Shown here: piece after piece, positions 17,767-25,844 of the stretch
How positions within the stretch are numbered: position 1 is the first letter of the stretch
Layout of the letters: each line of letters starts with the position of its first letter
NCBI GenBank assembly: GCA_000023185.1
Contig: CP001622.1
Coordinates: 3,715,501-3,779,500 of the forward strand
Direction: 5' to 3'
Length of the DNA stretch: 64,000 nucleotides
Source: Rhizobium leguminosarum bv. trifolii WSM1325
GTDB taxonomy: Bacteria > Pseudomonadota > Alphaproteobacteria > Rhizobiales > Rhizobiaceae
Made by a program: the position numbers and the translations under genes
The notes under the pieces: generated by a model
Seen by the model: the letters and a program-made list of their open reading frames with translations, nothing else
Database searches by the model: none
Told to the model about the DNA's origin: nothing

Positions 17767-18261
17767 ATGGACGACGCCTTGACGGAATCCGAAATCGTGG
17801 CGCTCACGGCCAATCACATGCAAGCCGCGGCCGAAATCAGACGTGTCGCCCTGTGGCAGCGGCTGCCCTGGCTGCCGGATGTCCATACGCCCGAGGAAGA
17901 GGAGCAGTATTGGCGCATGCATCTGCTACCGAATTGCTCGATCCTCGGCGCTGCCATGGGCAACCGGCTCGTAGGTGTCATCGCCTATGGCGACAACTGG
18001 ATAGAGCAGCTTTACGTTCTCCCCGGGTTCCAGGGCATGGGCATCGGCTCCTCCCTCCTTGGCTGCGCCAAGGAGGAGATGAACGAGATCAGGCTCTGGA
18101 CGTTTCAGCGCAATGCGGGCGCTCGCGCTTTCTACGAACGGCACGGTTTTATCGCCGAGGAGGAGACCGATGGCGCCGACAACGAAGAACGGGAGCCTGA
18201 TGTACTCTATCATTGGCGCCTGCTTCCGGAGCTGACTGCTCGCCTGCAGCCATCCGGCTAG
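17767..18261 (+). CDS. GNAT-family N-acetyltransferase
   Basis: About 164 residues. The acetyl-CoA-binding stretch is LYVLPGFQGMGIGSSLLG (Q-x-x-G-x-G/A type), followed by LWTFQRNAGARAFYERHGF, the usual GNAT alpha4/beta6 region. Start is uncertain: ATG at 17767, or TTG at 17758 three bases after GAGG. It begins 15 nt after the WD40 gene ends (6 nt if the TTG is used) and is likely the third gene of the cobW operon. Substrate unknown. Confidence 0.85.
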   Translation: MDDALTESEIVALTANHMQAAAEIRRVALWQRLPWLPDVHTPEEEEQYWRMHLLPNCSILGAAMGNRLVGVIAYGDNWIEQLYVLPGFQGMGIGSSLLGCAKEEMNEIRLWTFQRNAGARAFYERHGFIAEEETDGADNEEREPDVLYHWRLLPELTARLQPSG

Positions 18262-18383
18262 AATATGCTATCGGACCCAAGGCCATAGGATATCGGGGCT
18301 TGCCAAACGCCTTGCCCGGGCGAAACATGAAGCACGAGCAGGAAGCGCTTTGCGCGCCACCTTGGCTGATAGAGGAAACGAGA

Positions 18384-19202
18384 ATGTCGAAATCGACCGG
18401 CCTCGGTTTGACCGAACAACAGCCGCAGGCTTTGGGCGACGCATCCGTCTGGACCGTGATCCGCGCCGAGGCCGTTGAGCTTGCCGCACGCGAGCCGATA
18501 TTGCGGCGGCTGCTTGCCGCTCAGGTAACGGACACCGCTGGCAACGATGAGATCATCGCCCGCGTGCTGGCCGCGCGGCTCTCCGTGGCGCAGGTGGAAA
18601 CGGGTGATCTGTTCGATCTCATCCTGTCCACACTTGATGGCGATATCATGCGAAAGGTCGAGGCCGATCTCATCGCCGTGCGCGAGCGCGATCCGGCCTG
18701 CACGACATTTCTGCACGCGCTTCTCAATCTCAAGGGCTTTCATGCGCTGCAGACGCATCGCATCGCCCATGCGCTCTGGACCGCCGGCCGTCCGGAGATC
18801 GCCAGTTGGCTCGCCAATCTCGTTTCGCTGGTCTTTGGCCCGGATATCCATCCGGCGGCGCGGATCGGCGCGTCCATCATGCTCGACCACGGTTCGGGCA
18901 TCGTCATCGGCGAAACAGCGGTCATCGAGGATGAAGTGTCGATCCTGCAGAACGTCACGCTCGGCGGCACCGGCAAGGAGACCGGCGACCGCCACCCGAA
19001 GATCCGCCACGGCGTGATGATCGGCGCGGGCGCCAAGATCCTCGGCAATATCGAAATCGGCGCCTTCAGCAAAGTCGCCGCCGGCAGCGTCGTGCTCAAG
19101 TCGGTTCCCACGCATTGCACGGTCGCCGGCGTGCCGGCGACGCTCGTGCGCGTCCACCGCGTCGACGAAATCCCGGCCGAGACGATGGATCAGAATATCT
19201 AG
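18384..19202 (+). CDS. cysE: Serine O-acetyltransferase
   Basis: Catalyses acetyl-CoA + L-serine to O-acetylserine, the first committed step of cysteine synthesis. The 272 residues are the normal length. The N-terminal helical domain contains WTVIRAEAVELAAREPILRR. The C-terminal left-handed beta-helix has hexapeptide repeats and the diagnostic LDHGSGIVIGETAVIEDEVS and LGGTGKETGDRHPKIRHGV. I chose ATG 18384, which has GAGGAAACGA upstream; the frame is open from 18213, overlapping the GNAT gene, but that extension is not family-like. Confidence 0.95.
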   Translation: MSKSTGLGLTEQQPQALGDASVWTVIRAEAVELAAREPILRRLLAAQVTDTAGNDEIIARVLAARLSVAQVETGDLFDLILSTLDGDIMRKVEADLIAVRERDPACTTFLHALLNLKGFHALQTHRIAHALWTAGRPEIASWLANLVSLVFGPDIHPAARIGASIMLDHGSGIVIGETAVIEDEVSILQNVTLGGTGKETGDRHPKIRHGVMIGAGAKILGNIEIGAFSKVAAGSVVLKSVPTHCTVAGVPATLVRVHRVDEIPAETMDQNI

Positions 19203-19232
19203 AGCTGTCCTGAATAGGGAATTCGCCCGATC

Positions 19233-20390
19233 CTAGGCGGCTTGCTGATTTTCGCTGAAGGCCTCGACGCGGTTGCGGCCTTCACGCTTCGAACGATAGA
19301 GCGCCTCGTCCGCCTTCTGCATCAGCCGTTCGAAATCTCCGCCGCTTTCCGCGCGCGCGGCAACGCCGATGCTCAGCGTCGGAAAGATCGCCAGATCCGG
19401 TCGCTGCAGGACGGCAGCGGCGAAGGCGAGACGGATGCGTTCGGCAATAATCACCGCATCCTGCCGGGAAGCATTTTTCAGCACCGCCAGGAACTCATCC
19501 CCACCTTGACGGGCGAGCAGGTCGTCGGAGCGCATGATGCTTCTCGAAACACTGGCGAAAAGCCGCAGGATATCGTCGCCGGCGGCATGGCCATGCCTGT
19601 CGTTCAGCTGCTTGAAATGGTCGATATCGATGATCAGCAGCGATACCGGCTGGAAGCCGAGCGCCGGCAGATGCTGGGCAAGGCCGCCGCGATTGAGGGC
19701 GCCGGTCAGCGGATCGTGGTGAGCGAGTTCCGTCAGCTGATTTCGGCTGCGCTCGGCGGCCATCAGCACCATCGCCATGCTGCGCAGCATGATGAACGCG
19801 ACCGCCGATACCGCCATCCAGCTGTGAACTGCACTGCCGCCGAAAGGATCCGGCCCGCCAATCTCACCGGTCGCCGCGAGAATGCTGCGAACCGCAAAAA
19901 TCGCGGCAGTGCAGGCGTAGAGGCCGACAAGCAGCGCTGCCGAATACAGCTTCTCGCACCGGGCAATGATGATTGCCTCCCTTGCGACGGCAAGATCGCA
20001 GAGGCAGCAGATGACGGAGACGTAGAGGAGCCTCGCCGAGACTGCCGAGGGATCGCGGACAATAAGCGCGACAGGAACGCTGACGACGAAGATGGCAAGC
20101 CAGAAAGTGCGCTGGTCGAGCGCTCGTCCCGAAAACACCCGTATGGCAAAGAACATCAGCATGTAGCCGGCGATGGTGACGATATTGCCGCCGTCGATCG
20201 AGACAGAGGTGGGAACGAGATTGCGTAGCGCGACGAGAAACGAACCGACGCCGACAAGAAGGTTGCTCAAGCCCCACCAGAGCGGCCACCTCTCGAAGCG
20301 ACCGGTCGCATAGGCTGCAAGCTGGAGAATGCCCAGCACGAAACAGCTCACGGCAACAATGAAATAGATTGTCCTGAGATCCAGCAGCAT
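19233..20390 (-). CDS. Membrane diguanylate cyclase (GGDEF)
   Basis: 385 residues. The first ~195 contain about six hydrophobic helices, a membrane input module with no named domain I recognise. The C-terminal GGDEF domain has the DPLTGALNRGGL opening, IDIDHFKQLNDRHGHAAGD and an intact RQGGDEFLAVL active loop. An RSDD sequence (RxxD) precedes GGDEF by five residues, so the allosteric product-inhibition I-site is present. It should therefore make c-di-GMP from GTP and be feedback inhibited. No EAL domain. Confidence 0.93.
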   Translation of the reverse strand: MLLDLRTIYFIVAVSCFVLGILQLAAYATGRFERWPLWWGLSNLLVGVGSFLVALRNLVPTSVSIDGGNIVTIAGYMLMFFAIRVFSGRALDQRTFWLAIFVVSVPVALIVRDPSAVSARLLYVSVICCLCDLAVAREAIIIARCEKLYSAALLVGLYACTAAIFAVRSILAATGEIGGPDPFGGSAVHSWMAVSAVAFIMLRSMAMVLMAAERSRNQLTELAHHDPLTGALNRGGLAQHLPALGFQPVSLLIIDIDHFKQLNDRHGHAAGDDILRLFASVSRSIMRSDDLLARQGGDEFLAVLKNASRQDAVIIAERIRLAFAAAVLQRPDLAIFPTLSIGVAARAESGGDFERLMQKADEALYRSKREGRNRVEAFSENQQAA

Positions 20391-20486
20391 GGCGCTTTCC
20401 CGAAATTCTCGCGGAACTTACAGGAAGCGTTTTGCGGTTTGATTGGAGCCTTCGCTAAGAATTTAACGATCGCCGGTTTTTCCCTG

Positions 20487-20545
20487 CTGCATAGTTCAAA
20501 ATGCGACAGACCCTTTGCGCAACTCAAAGACGCGCGGCGCTGTCG
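20487..20545. repeat. RIME-like palindrome, family A (degenerate)
   Basis: The sequence from TGCTGCATAG through GACGCGCGGCGCTGTCG aligns with the right half of the family A copy at 52367-52426 with several substitutions (for example CGACAG for TTACAG). It ends at the stop codon of the serine hydrolase gene. The other palindrome of a full copy is not recognisable. Confidence 0.55.
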
Positions 20546-21574
20546 TCAAGCGGCCCGCACCGAGCCGATGATGTCCGCCAACAGACCGTGCAGCAAGTCC
20601 CTGTAGCCGTTTCGGGCAGACGGACCGCTCTCTTCCGAGGTCATGACGACGGTGAGATCGAGCGACGGCACGATGTAGAGCATCTGCCCGCCATAACCCC
20701 AGGCGAAATGCACCTGCTCGCCGCCGATCTGCCGCGTGAACCAGCCATAGCCATATTCATCGCCTGAGAAGCGCGAGTTGGTGCGCTGCTGCCACGACTG
20801 GGCGATCCAGTCGGCGGGGACGATCTGGCGGCCGTCGGCGGTCTTGCCGCCGCTACGGTAGAGTTCGCCGAAGGCAAGCAGCGACCGGGCGCTCATCGCC
20901 ATCTGATTGCCGCCGAGATAGATGCCCTGCGGATCGCGCTCCCATGCGCCAATGCGGAAACCGTCGACAGGACCCAGCCATTCGCGCGCCAACACCAGCG
21001 TCGGCCGCCGGCCGACCTTGGTGAGAATGGCAGACAGCAGATGCGTGGATGCGGTGGAATAGAGCATCTCACCACCGGGCTGATCGACGAAAGGCTGCGA
21101 CAGCGCAAAGCGCACCCAGTTGCGCGAGGAGACCCAGCGGCCGTAGTTCGGCCCCGACATGCGATCGAGCCCAGCCTGCATCGAGAGAAGATTGCCGATG
21201 GTGATGTCGTTGATGCGCGGGTCGGGCGTTACAGGGAGATCGGCCTTCAGGATCGGCGCGATCTTCTGATCCGGCCCAATGAGCAGGCCTTTGTCGATAG
21301 CGATACCGACCAGCGCCGAGATGATCGACTTCGAAGCGGATTTGATATTGGTCGATTCCGAGGGCGAATGACCACGAAACCCACGTTCGCTGAGCACGCG
21401 TCCGTCGCGAGCGACAATGACCGTCTTCAAAGGCCGCATCGCGGGGTCGCTCGCCACGCGATCGAGACGCGGACCAAGCCCGCCGACGGCGGAAGCCGTG
21501 CTCTGGGCAGCAGCCGGCCCCGTTGCGTCAAGCGGCAGGCAGAGGAGAAGCAGAAGGGAGAGAATGCGGATCAT
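20546..21574 (-). CDS. Exported serine hydrolase, beta-lactamase/class C-like
   Basis: 342 residues from the ATG at 21574, which opens a clear Sec signal peptide (MIRILSLLLLLCLPLDATG, cleavage near AAAQ). The catalytic SxxK motif is SASK (Ser79, Lys82), with a YST motif further on and a GYGWF / WGYGGQM segment in place of the KTG motif, as in the EstB/PBP4* type. It probably acts in the periplasm on esters, amides or D-peptides; true beta-lactamase activity is not implied. Its stop abuts a degenerate family A repeat. Confidence 0.85.
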   Translation of the reverse strand: MIRILSLLLLLCLPLDATGPAAAQSTASAVGGLGPRLDRVASDPAMRPLKTVIVARDGRVLSERGFRGHSPSESTNIKSASKSIISALVGIAIDKGLLIGPDQKIAPILKADLPVTPDPRINDITIGNLLSMQAGLDRMSGPNYGRWVSSRNWVRFALSQPFVDQPGGEMLYSTASTHLLSAILTKVGRRPTLVLAREWLGPVDGFRIGAWERDPQGIYLGGNQMAMSARSLLAFGELYRSGGKTADGRQIVPADWIAQSWQQRTNSRFSGDEYGYGWFTRQIGGEQVHFAWGYGGQMLYIVPSLDLTVVMTSEESGPSARNGYRDLLHGLLADIIGSVRAA

Positions 21575-21825
21575 GTGGCGCAAGATAGGATATCGCCGCG
21601 ATATGTTCGCATGCCGGCGCCACTTTTCACGCGATTGTGTTTCCGCGTGCGCCGGCGCCTTCTCGAAACTTGATGCCAGAAATACAATCCGCGCCGCAAC
21701 CACACCAAGCCCGCCTGCCTGGGTGGTCAAACGGCGCGGATATTACCAGCCGGGGGAAAAGTTCCCAACCTGGCCGGCCGGTCGGCGCAGCCTTACAGCG
21801 CCGCGCTTCTTTCAGAATCGATGCG

Positions 21826-22416
21826 CTAGGCTGCGCGGCGAACCGGGGCACCGGCCAGCATGCGTCCCGAGGCGACGATCATGCCGGCCGCGCCGTCGAG
21901 CCAGCCTTCCGTCAATTCGAGCGCCAGAAAGCGCGAGCGTTCGAACGGACCCGGCATGACAAGATGGCGAGCCTTTTCGGCAAAGAAGCCGAAGCGCTCG
22001 TAATAGGCAGCATCGCCGACGAGCAGGACGGCACCGTGCCTACGCTTCTTCGCTTCGAGGATCGCCGCGCGCATCAGCGCCGAGCCGATGCCCTTGCCGC
22101 CGTGATGCGGCGCAATGGCGAGCGGTCCGAGCAGCAGCGCATTGATCGGCGTGCCTTCGTCATTGACGCCGGCCTCGATGTTCCAAAGCCGCACCGTGCC
22201 GATGACATGGCCGTCGCGATCGCGCGCGACGAGCGCAAGGCCCTCGGCCGGAACGCGGCTGCGGCGGATCTTCTCCGACGACTTCTTGCGGCGATCTGGT
22301 CCCATGACGCGGTCGAGCAGGTTTTCACGCGCAACGACATCCGAAGGATTTTCGGCGTCGATGGCGAAAGTGGTAGGCGCAAAGAATGCGCGGACAGAAT
22401 CAAGAACAGCGGCCAT
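21826..22416 (-). CDS. GNAT-family N-acetyltransferase
   Basis: 196 residues starting 11 bases after GGGAGG. GNAT core signatures are LALVARDRDGHVIGTVRLWN, LLGPLAIAPHHGGKGIGSAL (acetyl-CoA loop) and VLLVGDAAYYERFGFF. This resembles the YhbS-type predicted acetyltransferases. It follows the lysine/ornithine decarboxylase by 94 nt on the same strand. A polyamine substrate would be attractive but is not shown by any motif. A fragment resembling the family A repeat (TTACAGCGCCGCGC, from 21793) lies just after its stop. Confidence 0.82.
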   Translation of the reverse strand: MAAVLDSVRAFFAPTTFAIDAENPSDVVARENLLDRVMGPDRRKKSSEKIRRSRVPAEGLALVARDRDGHVIGTVRLWNIEAGVNDEGTPINALLLGPLAIAPHHGGKGIGSALMRAAILEAKKRRHGAVLLVGDAAYYERFGFFAEKARHLVMPGPFERSRFLALELTEGWLDGAAGMIVASGRMLAGAPVRRAA

Positions 22417-22510
22417 CTTGGCCTCCCGTACCCAATACCGTTATCAGCGGCGATGAAGGAAAATTGTGAAGTTGCCGCCCCGGCTGGTTACGGGGCCGGC
22501 GGAAACGACC

Positions 22511-23644
22511 TTAGATGACGTAGGCCTTCAACGGGTCGAAACCGTTGAAAGCGACCGCCGAATAGGTCGTCGTATAGGCGCCGGTGCCTTCGATCAGGAC
22601 CTCGTCGCCGATCGAAAGGGAGATCGGCAGCGGATAGAGGTTCTTCTCGTAGAGCACGTCGGCCGAATCGCAGGTCGGACCGGCAATGACGCAGGGCTCC
22701 ATCTCGTCACCATCGTGTTCCGTGCGGATCGGATAGCGGATGGCTTCGTCCATCGTCTCGGCGAGACCGCCGAACTTGCCGATGTCGAGGAAGACCCAGC
22801 GGGCATCGTCATTGTCCGACTTCTTCGAAATCAGAACGACTTCCGCCTTGATGACACCGGCATTGCCGACCATGCCGCGGCCCGGCTCGATGATCGTCTG
22901 CGGGATCTGGTTGCCGAAATGCGTGCGCAGCGCCTGGTAGATCGACTTGCCGTAAGCTTCTGCGGACGGAACGTCACGCAGGTACTTGGTCGGGAAGCCG
23001 CCGCCCATGTTGACCATCTGCAGGTGGATGCCCTGCTTGGCAAGCGATACGAAGACGCGCTTGGCATCGGCGAGTGCCGAATCCCAGGCATCGACCTTGG
23101 TCATCTGCGAACCGACATGGAACGAGACGCCATAGGACTGCAGGCCAAGCTGATGGGCGTAGACGAGAACGTCGACAGCCATCTGGGGAACGCAGCCGAA
23201 CTTGCGCGACAGCGGCCATTCAGCGCCTTCACCATCGGTCAGCACGCGGCAGAAGACACGGGCGCCGGGAGCGGCGCGCGAGATCTTCTCGACTTCCTCG
23301 TGGCTGTCGACCGCAAAGAGGCTGACGCCGAGCGCATGCGCGCGGGCAACGTCACGTTCCTTCTTGATCGTGTTGCCGTAGGAGATGCGGGCGGCGGTTG
23401 CACCGGCTTCGAGCGCCATTTCGATTTCGGCAACGGACGCGCAATCGAAATTGGAGCCGAGGCCTGCAAGCAGCTTCAGCACTTCCGGGGCCGGGTTGGC
23501 CTTGACGGCGTAGTAGATGGCGCTGTCCGGCATGGCGTGACGGAAGGCGTGGAAATTGTCGCGAACGACGTCGAGGTCAACCACGAGGCAGGGACCATCG
23601 GGACGTCGGGTTGCGAGAAAGTCGCGGATGCGCTGGGTGGTCAT
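22511..23644 (-). CDS. Lysine/ornithine decarboxylase (PLP, alanine racemase fold)
   Basis: Group IV PLP decarboxylase of 377 residues that makes putrescine from ornithine and/or cadaverine from lysine. The PLP lysine is Lys48 in YYAVKANPAPEVLKLLAGLG. Other landmarks are FHVGSQM, MVNMGGGFPTKY, EPGRGMVGNAG and the active-site cysteine in GPTCDSADVLYE. I chose ATG 23644 (MTTQRIRDFLATRRPDGP), preceded by AGAGGGA six bases away. The frame is open far upstream through the leader, but that is not family sequence. The ATG overlaps the stop of a leader reading frame, and a ~350-nt structured leader precedes it. Confidence 0.93.
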   Translation of the reverse strand: MTTQRIRDFLATRRPDGPCLVVDLDVVRDNFHAFRHAMPDSAIYYAVKANPAPEVLKLLAGLGSNFDCASVAEIEMALEAGATAARISYGNTIKKERDVARAHALGVSLFAVDSHEEVEKISRAAPGARVFCRVLTDGEGAEWPLSRKFGCVPQMAVDVLVYAHQLGLQSYGVSFHVGSQMTKVDAWDSALADAKRVFVSLAKQGIHLQMVNMGGGFPTKYLRDVPSAEAYGKSIYQALRTHFGNQIPQTIIEPGRGMVGNAGVIKAEVVLISKKSDNDDARWVFLDIGKFGGLAETMDEAIRYPIRTEHDGDEMEPCVIAGPTCDSADVLYEKNLYPLPISLSIGDEVLIEGTGAYTTTYSAVAFNGFDPLKAYVI

Positions 23645-23745
23645 ATCGATTCCCTCTTCCAATTCCAGAGCTCCGGTTTGAACCGGAGGACAAAGGGCAT
23701 ACGATAGCTCGCATTGGAACCAGCCGGTGGAGACCCCGGAACCAT
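23641..23745 (-). CDS. Putative leader peptide ORF overlapping the decarboxylase start
   Basis: A frame of 34 codons (ATG at 23745) ends in TGA at 23643-23641 and shares ATGA with the decarboxylase start. In-frame alternatives start at 23814 (57 aa) and 23700 (19 aa). The C-terminal part reads MPFVLRFKPELWNWKRESI. None of the starts has a strong Shine-Dalgarno. The overlap is typical of translational coupling, and the decarboxylase ribosome binding site lies inside this frame. By analogy, gammaproteobacterial speF is controlled by a 34-residue leader peptide (SpeFL), but I see no sequence similarity. Chance openness cannot be excluded. Confidence 0.3.
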   Translation of the reverse strand: MVPGSPPAGSNASYRMPFVLRFKPELWNWKRESI

Positions 23746-24000
23746 AGCAAGCGCTCGATGCGCAGATCGTGAACCAACGCCGCGGTGCGGTGTAAGTTCG
23801 GCTTTGTCTGCCATGGATTGGAGGGAGAATCCCAACCGCACTTCCGGCAATGATGGTGTGCCTCTTCAGTAACCCCCGCTGATGGAAAGCAGGGAGAGAA
23901 CAAAAAGGCCCGCACCGTCGTTGCTTCAGGCGTCCTCGCATTTTCCGGTTGGCCGGAATAGCGACTGGAGGGGTTAATTCCAGGTACCTTACCGATTTCC
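23645..24000 (-). promoter_or_regulatory. Structured leader of the decarboxylase gene (candidate speF RNA)
   Basis: The gap between the decarboxylase and the divergent LysR gene is 526 bp and contains no conventional gene. Its decarboxylase-proximal part can fold. CTCCGGTT/AACCGGAG (23671-23688) is an 8-bp hairpin just upstream of the ribosome binding site. Further up, a GC-rich stretch followed by TTTTTGTT (23900-23908 on the minus strand) looks like an attenuator. The alphaproteobacterial speF motif RNA is known upstream of just this decarboxylase family, so I propose this leader is one. A covariance search is needed to confirm. Confidence 0.55.
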
Positions 24001-24117
24001 TCACCAATTCGAGGGTTCGGCGGACACCCATGGGCACGTGCGACTTTGGGCTGAGTGGGAAATAAGAATATTCGCCTTCATAATCAAGCGATTTTTTGAT
24101 CTCGGGCCAAAAAAATA

Positions 24118-24146
24118 ATTGAACAATAGGAAGCAATTTGTTCAAT
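24118..24146. promoter_or_regulatory. Inverted repeat, probable LysR operator
   Basis: Nine-bp arms ATTGAACAA (24118-24126) and TTGTTCAAT (24138-24146) are separated by 11 bases. They sit just before the LysR-type gene and on the shared side with the decarboxylase leader. The T-N11-A layout is that of LysR-type sites, consistent with autoregulation. Confidence 0.5.
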
Positions 24147-24170
24147 ATTCCGAAACAGCTGAGGGGTGCC

Positions 24171-25064
24171 ATGGATACCTTGACCCGCATACGCGCCTTC
24201 ATCGATGTCGTCGAGGCCGAAGGCTTCTCCGCCGCGGCACGGCGCACCGGCCGCTCAAAGGCGCTGCTCTCTAAATATGTGCGTGAACTGGAGGATGAGC
24301 TCGGCGCGCTGCTGCTCAACCGCACCACCCGGCAGTTCTCCATGACCGAAGCCGGCCACACCTATTACCGCACCGCCTCCGATATCCTGAAGGAGATCGA
24401 CAACCTCGCCGATCTCGTGCGTGAGAACAATGCACAGCTCAAAGGACGGCTTCGCATTTCCGTGCCGCGCACCTTCGTCGATGCCGATGTCGGCCAGTCG
24501 CTGATCGATTTCGCCAAGGAGAACCCGGACCTTTCGCTGGAGATCGCCGCCGACGACCGGTTCGTCGACCTGATCGAAGAAGGTTTCGACGTGGCGATCC
24601 GCATCACCAAGCTCGAAGATTCCGGCATGATCGCCCGCAAGATCTCGGATTTCCGCATCCATATCTGCGCCACCCCTGAATTTCTCGAGCGTTATCCCGA
24701 TCTCGATCACCCAACGGCCCTTTCCAGCGTCCCCTTCATCGTCGATACCAATGCGCGCACCCAGGCGAGCATCCGCTTCCACAATCCCGACAACACCTCG
24801 TTTGCCGTCGCCGTTTCCGGACCGATAGAGGTCAACAGCCCGCATGCGACATTACGCGCGGCACTTGCCGGCATCGGCGTAGCCTTCATCCCGGATTTCA
24901 TCGCCCGCAAGCCGATCGAGAGCGGCGAACTGGTGACCCTGTTCAACGATTACACCCCGACCGACCGCGGCATCTATGCCGTCTACCCGCACCGGCGCTA
25001 CCTGCCGGCCAAGGTAAGGATCTTCGTCGATTACCTGCACAACTGGTTCAAGAAGCATCCGTAG
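24171..25064 (+). CDS. LysR-family transcriptional regulator
   Basis: 297 residues. The N-terminal winged HTH reads FIDVVEAEGFSAAARRTGRS then KYVRELEDELGALLLNRTTR. The rest is the two-lobed inducer-binding domain (GRLRISVPRTFVDADVGQSL). I chose the ATG at 24171 because GAGGGG precedes it and the HTH starts within five residues; the TTG upstream at 24138 is inside the presumed operator. It is divergent from the decarboxylase gene, a possible target, but the CrgA-like subgroup often acts elsewhere. Inducer unknown. Confidence 0.9.
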   Translation: MDTLTRIRAFIDVVEAEGFSAAARRTGRSKALLSKYVRELEDELGALLLNRTTRQFSMTEAGHTYYRTASDILKEIDNLADLVRENNAQLKGRLRISVPRTFVDADVGQSLIDFAKENPDLSLEIAADDRFVDLIEEGFDVAIRITKLEDSGMIARKISDFRIHICATPEFLERYPDLDHPTALSSVPFIVDTNARTQASIRFHNPDNTSFAVAVSGPIEVNSPHATLRAALAGIGVAFIPDFIARKPIESGELVTLFNDYTPTDRGIYAVYPHRRYLPAKVRIFVDYLHNWFKKHP

Positions 25065-25202
25065 GGCGGCGCACCTGCGCAGCGATGCGACATTCCGCCC
25101 CGCTTCAACGTGTGGCCCCACGAATCCGATACGGAGTCCGGTCCCAATTCCGTCCCAATTTCTGGCAAGAAGTCTGGGGCAGCGAACAGGGCAGCGGGAT
25201 AG

Positions 25203-25844
25203 ATGAAACATTCAACGATACTGATGGCCGCGCTTCTTTCGCTGGCGCCGGCCGCCGCCTTTGCCCATCCGCACATCTTCATCGAGGCCCGCCTCGAAGT
25301 CGTGGCCGGCAAGGACGGCAGTGTCGAGGAACTGCGCAATGTCTGGCGCTTCGACGAGGTCTTTTCCTCCTCCGTGGTCATGGATTTCGACAAGAACACC
25401 GACCTGAAGCTGGAACCGAACGAGCTGACCGACGTCGGCAACACGGTCAAGAAGTCTCTTGCTGACTACGACTACTACATGAACCTGACGATCAACGGGA
25501 AGAACATCACCGTCCAGAAGCCCGACATCATCCATGTCGACTACAAGGATGGCCAGCTGCTGATGTTCTTCGCGGTGAAGCCGGTGGAGAAGATGCCGCT
25601 GAAGGGCAGGCTCACCTTCGGCGTCTACGACCCGACGCTCTACACCTCGATCGATTTTCCCACCGACAACGAGCTGGCGATCGTCGGAGACGGCTTCAAG
25701 GCCTGCAAACATCAGGTGGTGCGGCCGGATGCCGACGAGGTGATCTCGCAAAACAAACAGTCGCTGACGGACGCCTTCTTCAACGATCCCACCGGCACCA
25801 ACATGTCCAAACTCTTCGCCACCCGGCTGGAGGTCACATGCTGA
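25203..25844 (+). CDS. DUF1007 periplasmic protein linked to metal export/uptake
   Basis: 213 residues with a Sec signal peptide (MKHSTILMAALLSLAPAAAFA) followed at once by HPHIFIEARLEVV, a histidine-containing N-terminus usual in DUF1007. The family is nearly always paired with NicO-type nickel/cobalt transporters, as here. The next gene overlaps it by 7 nt. A role as periplasmic metal carrier or transporter partner follows from that pairing; no enzyme motif is seen. Confidence 0.85.
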   Translation: MKHSTILMAALLSLAPAAAFAHPHIFIEARLEVVAGKDGSVEELRNVWRFDEVFSSSVVMDFDKNTDLKLEPNELTDVGNTVKKSLADYDYYMNLTINGKNITVQKPDIIHVDYKDGQLLMFFAVKPVEKMPLKGRLTFGVYDPTLYTSIDFPTDNELAIVGDGFKACKHQVVRPDADEVISQNKQSLTDAFFNDPTGTNMSKLFATRLEVTC

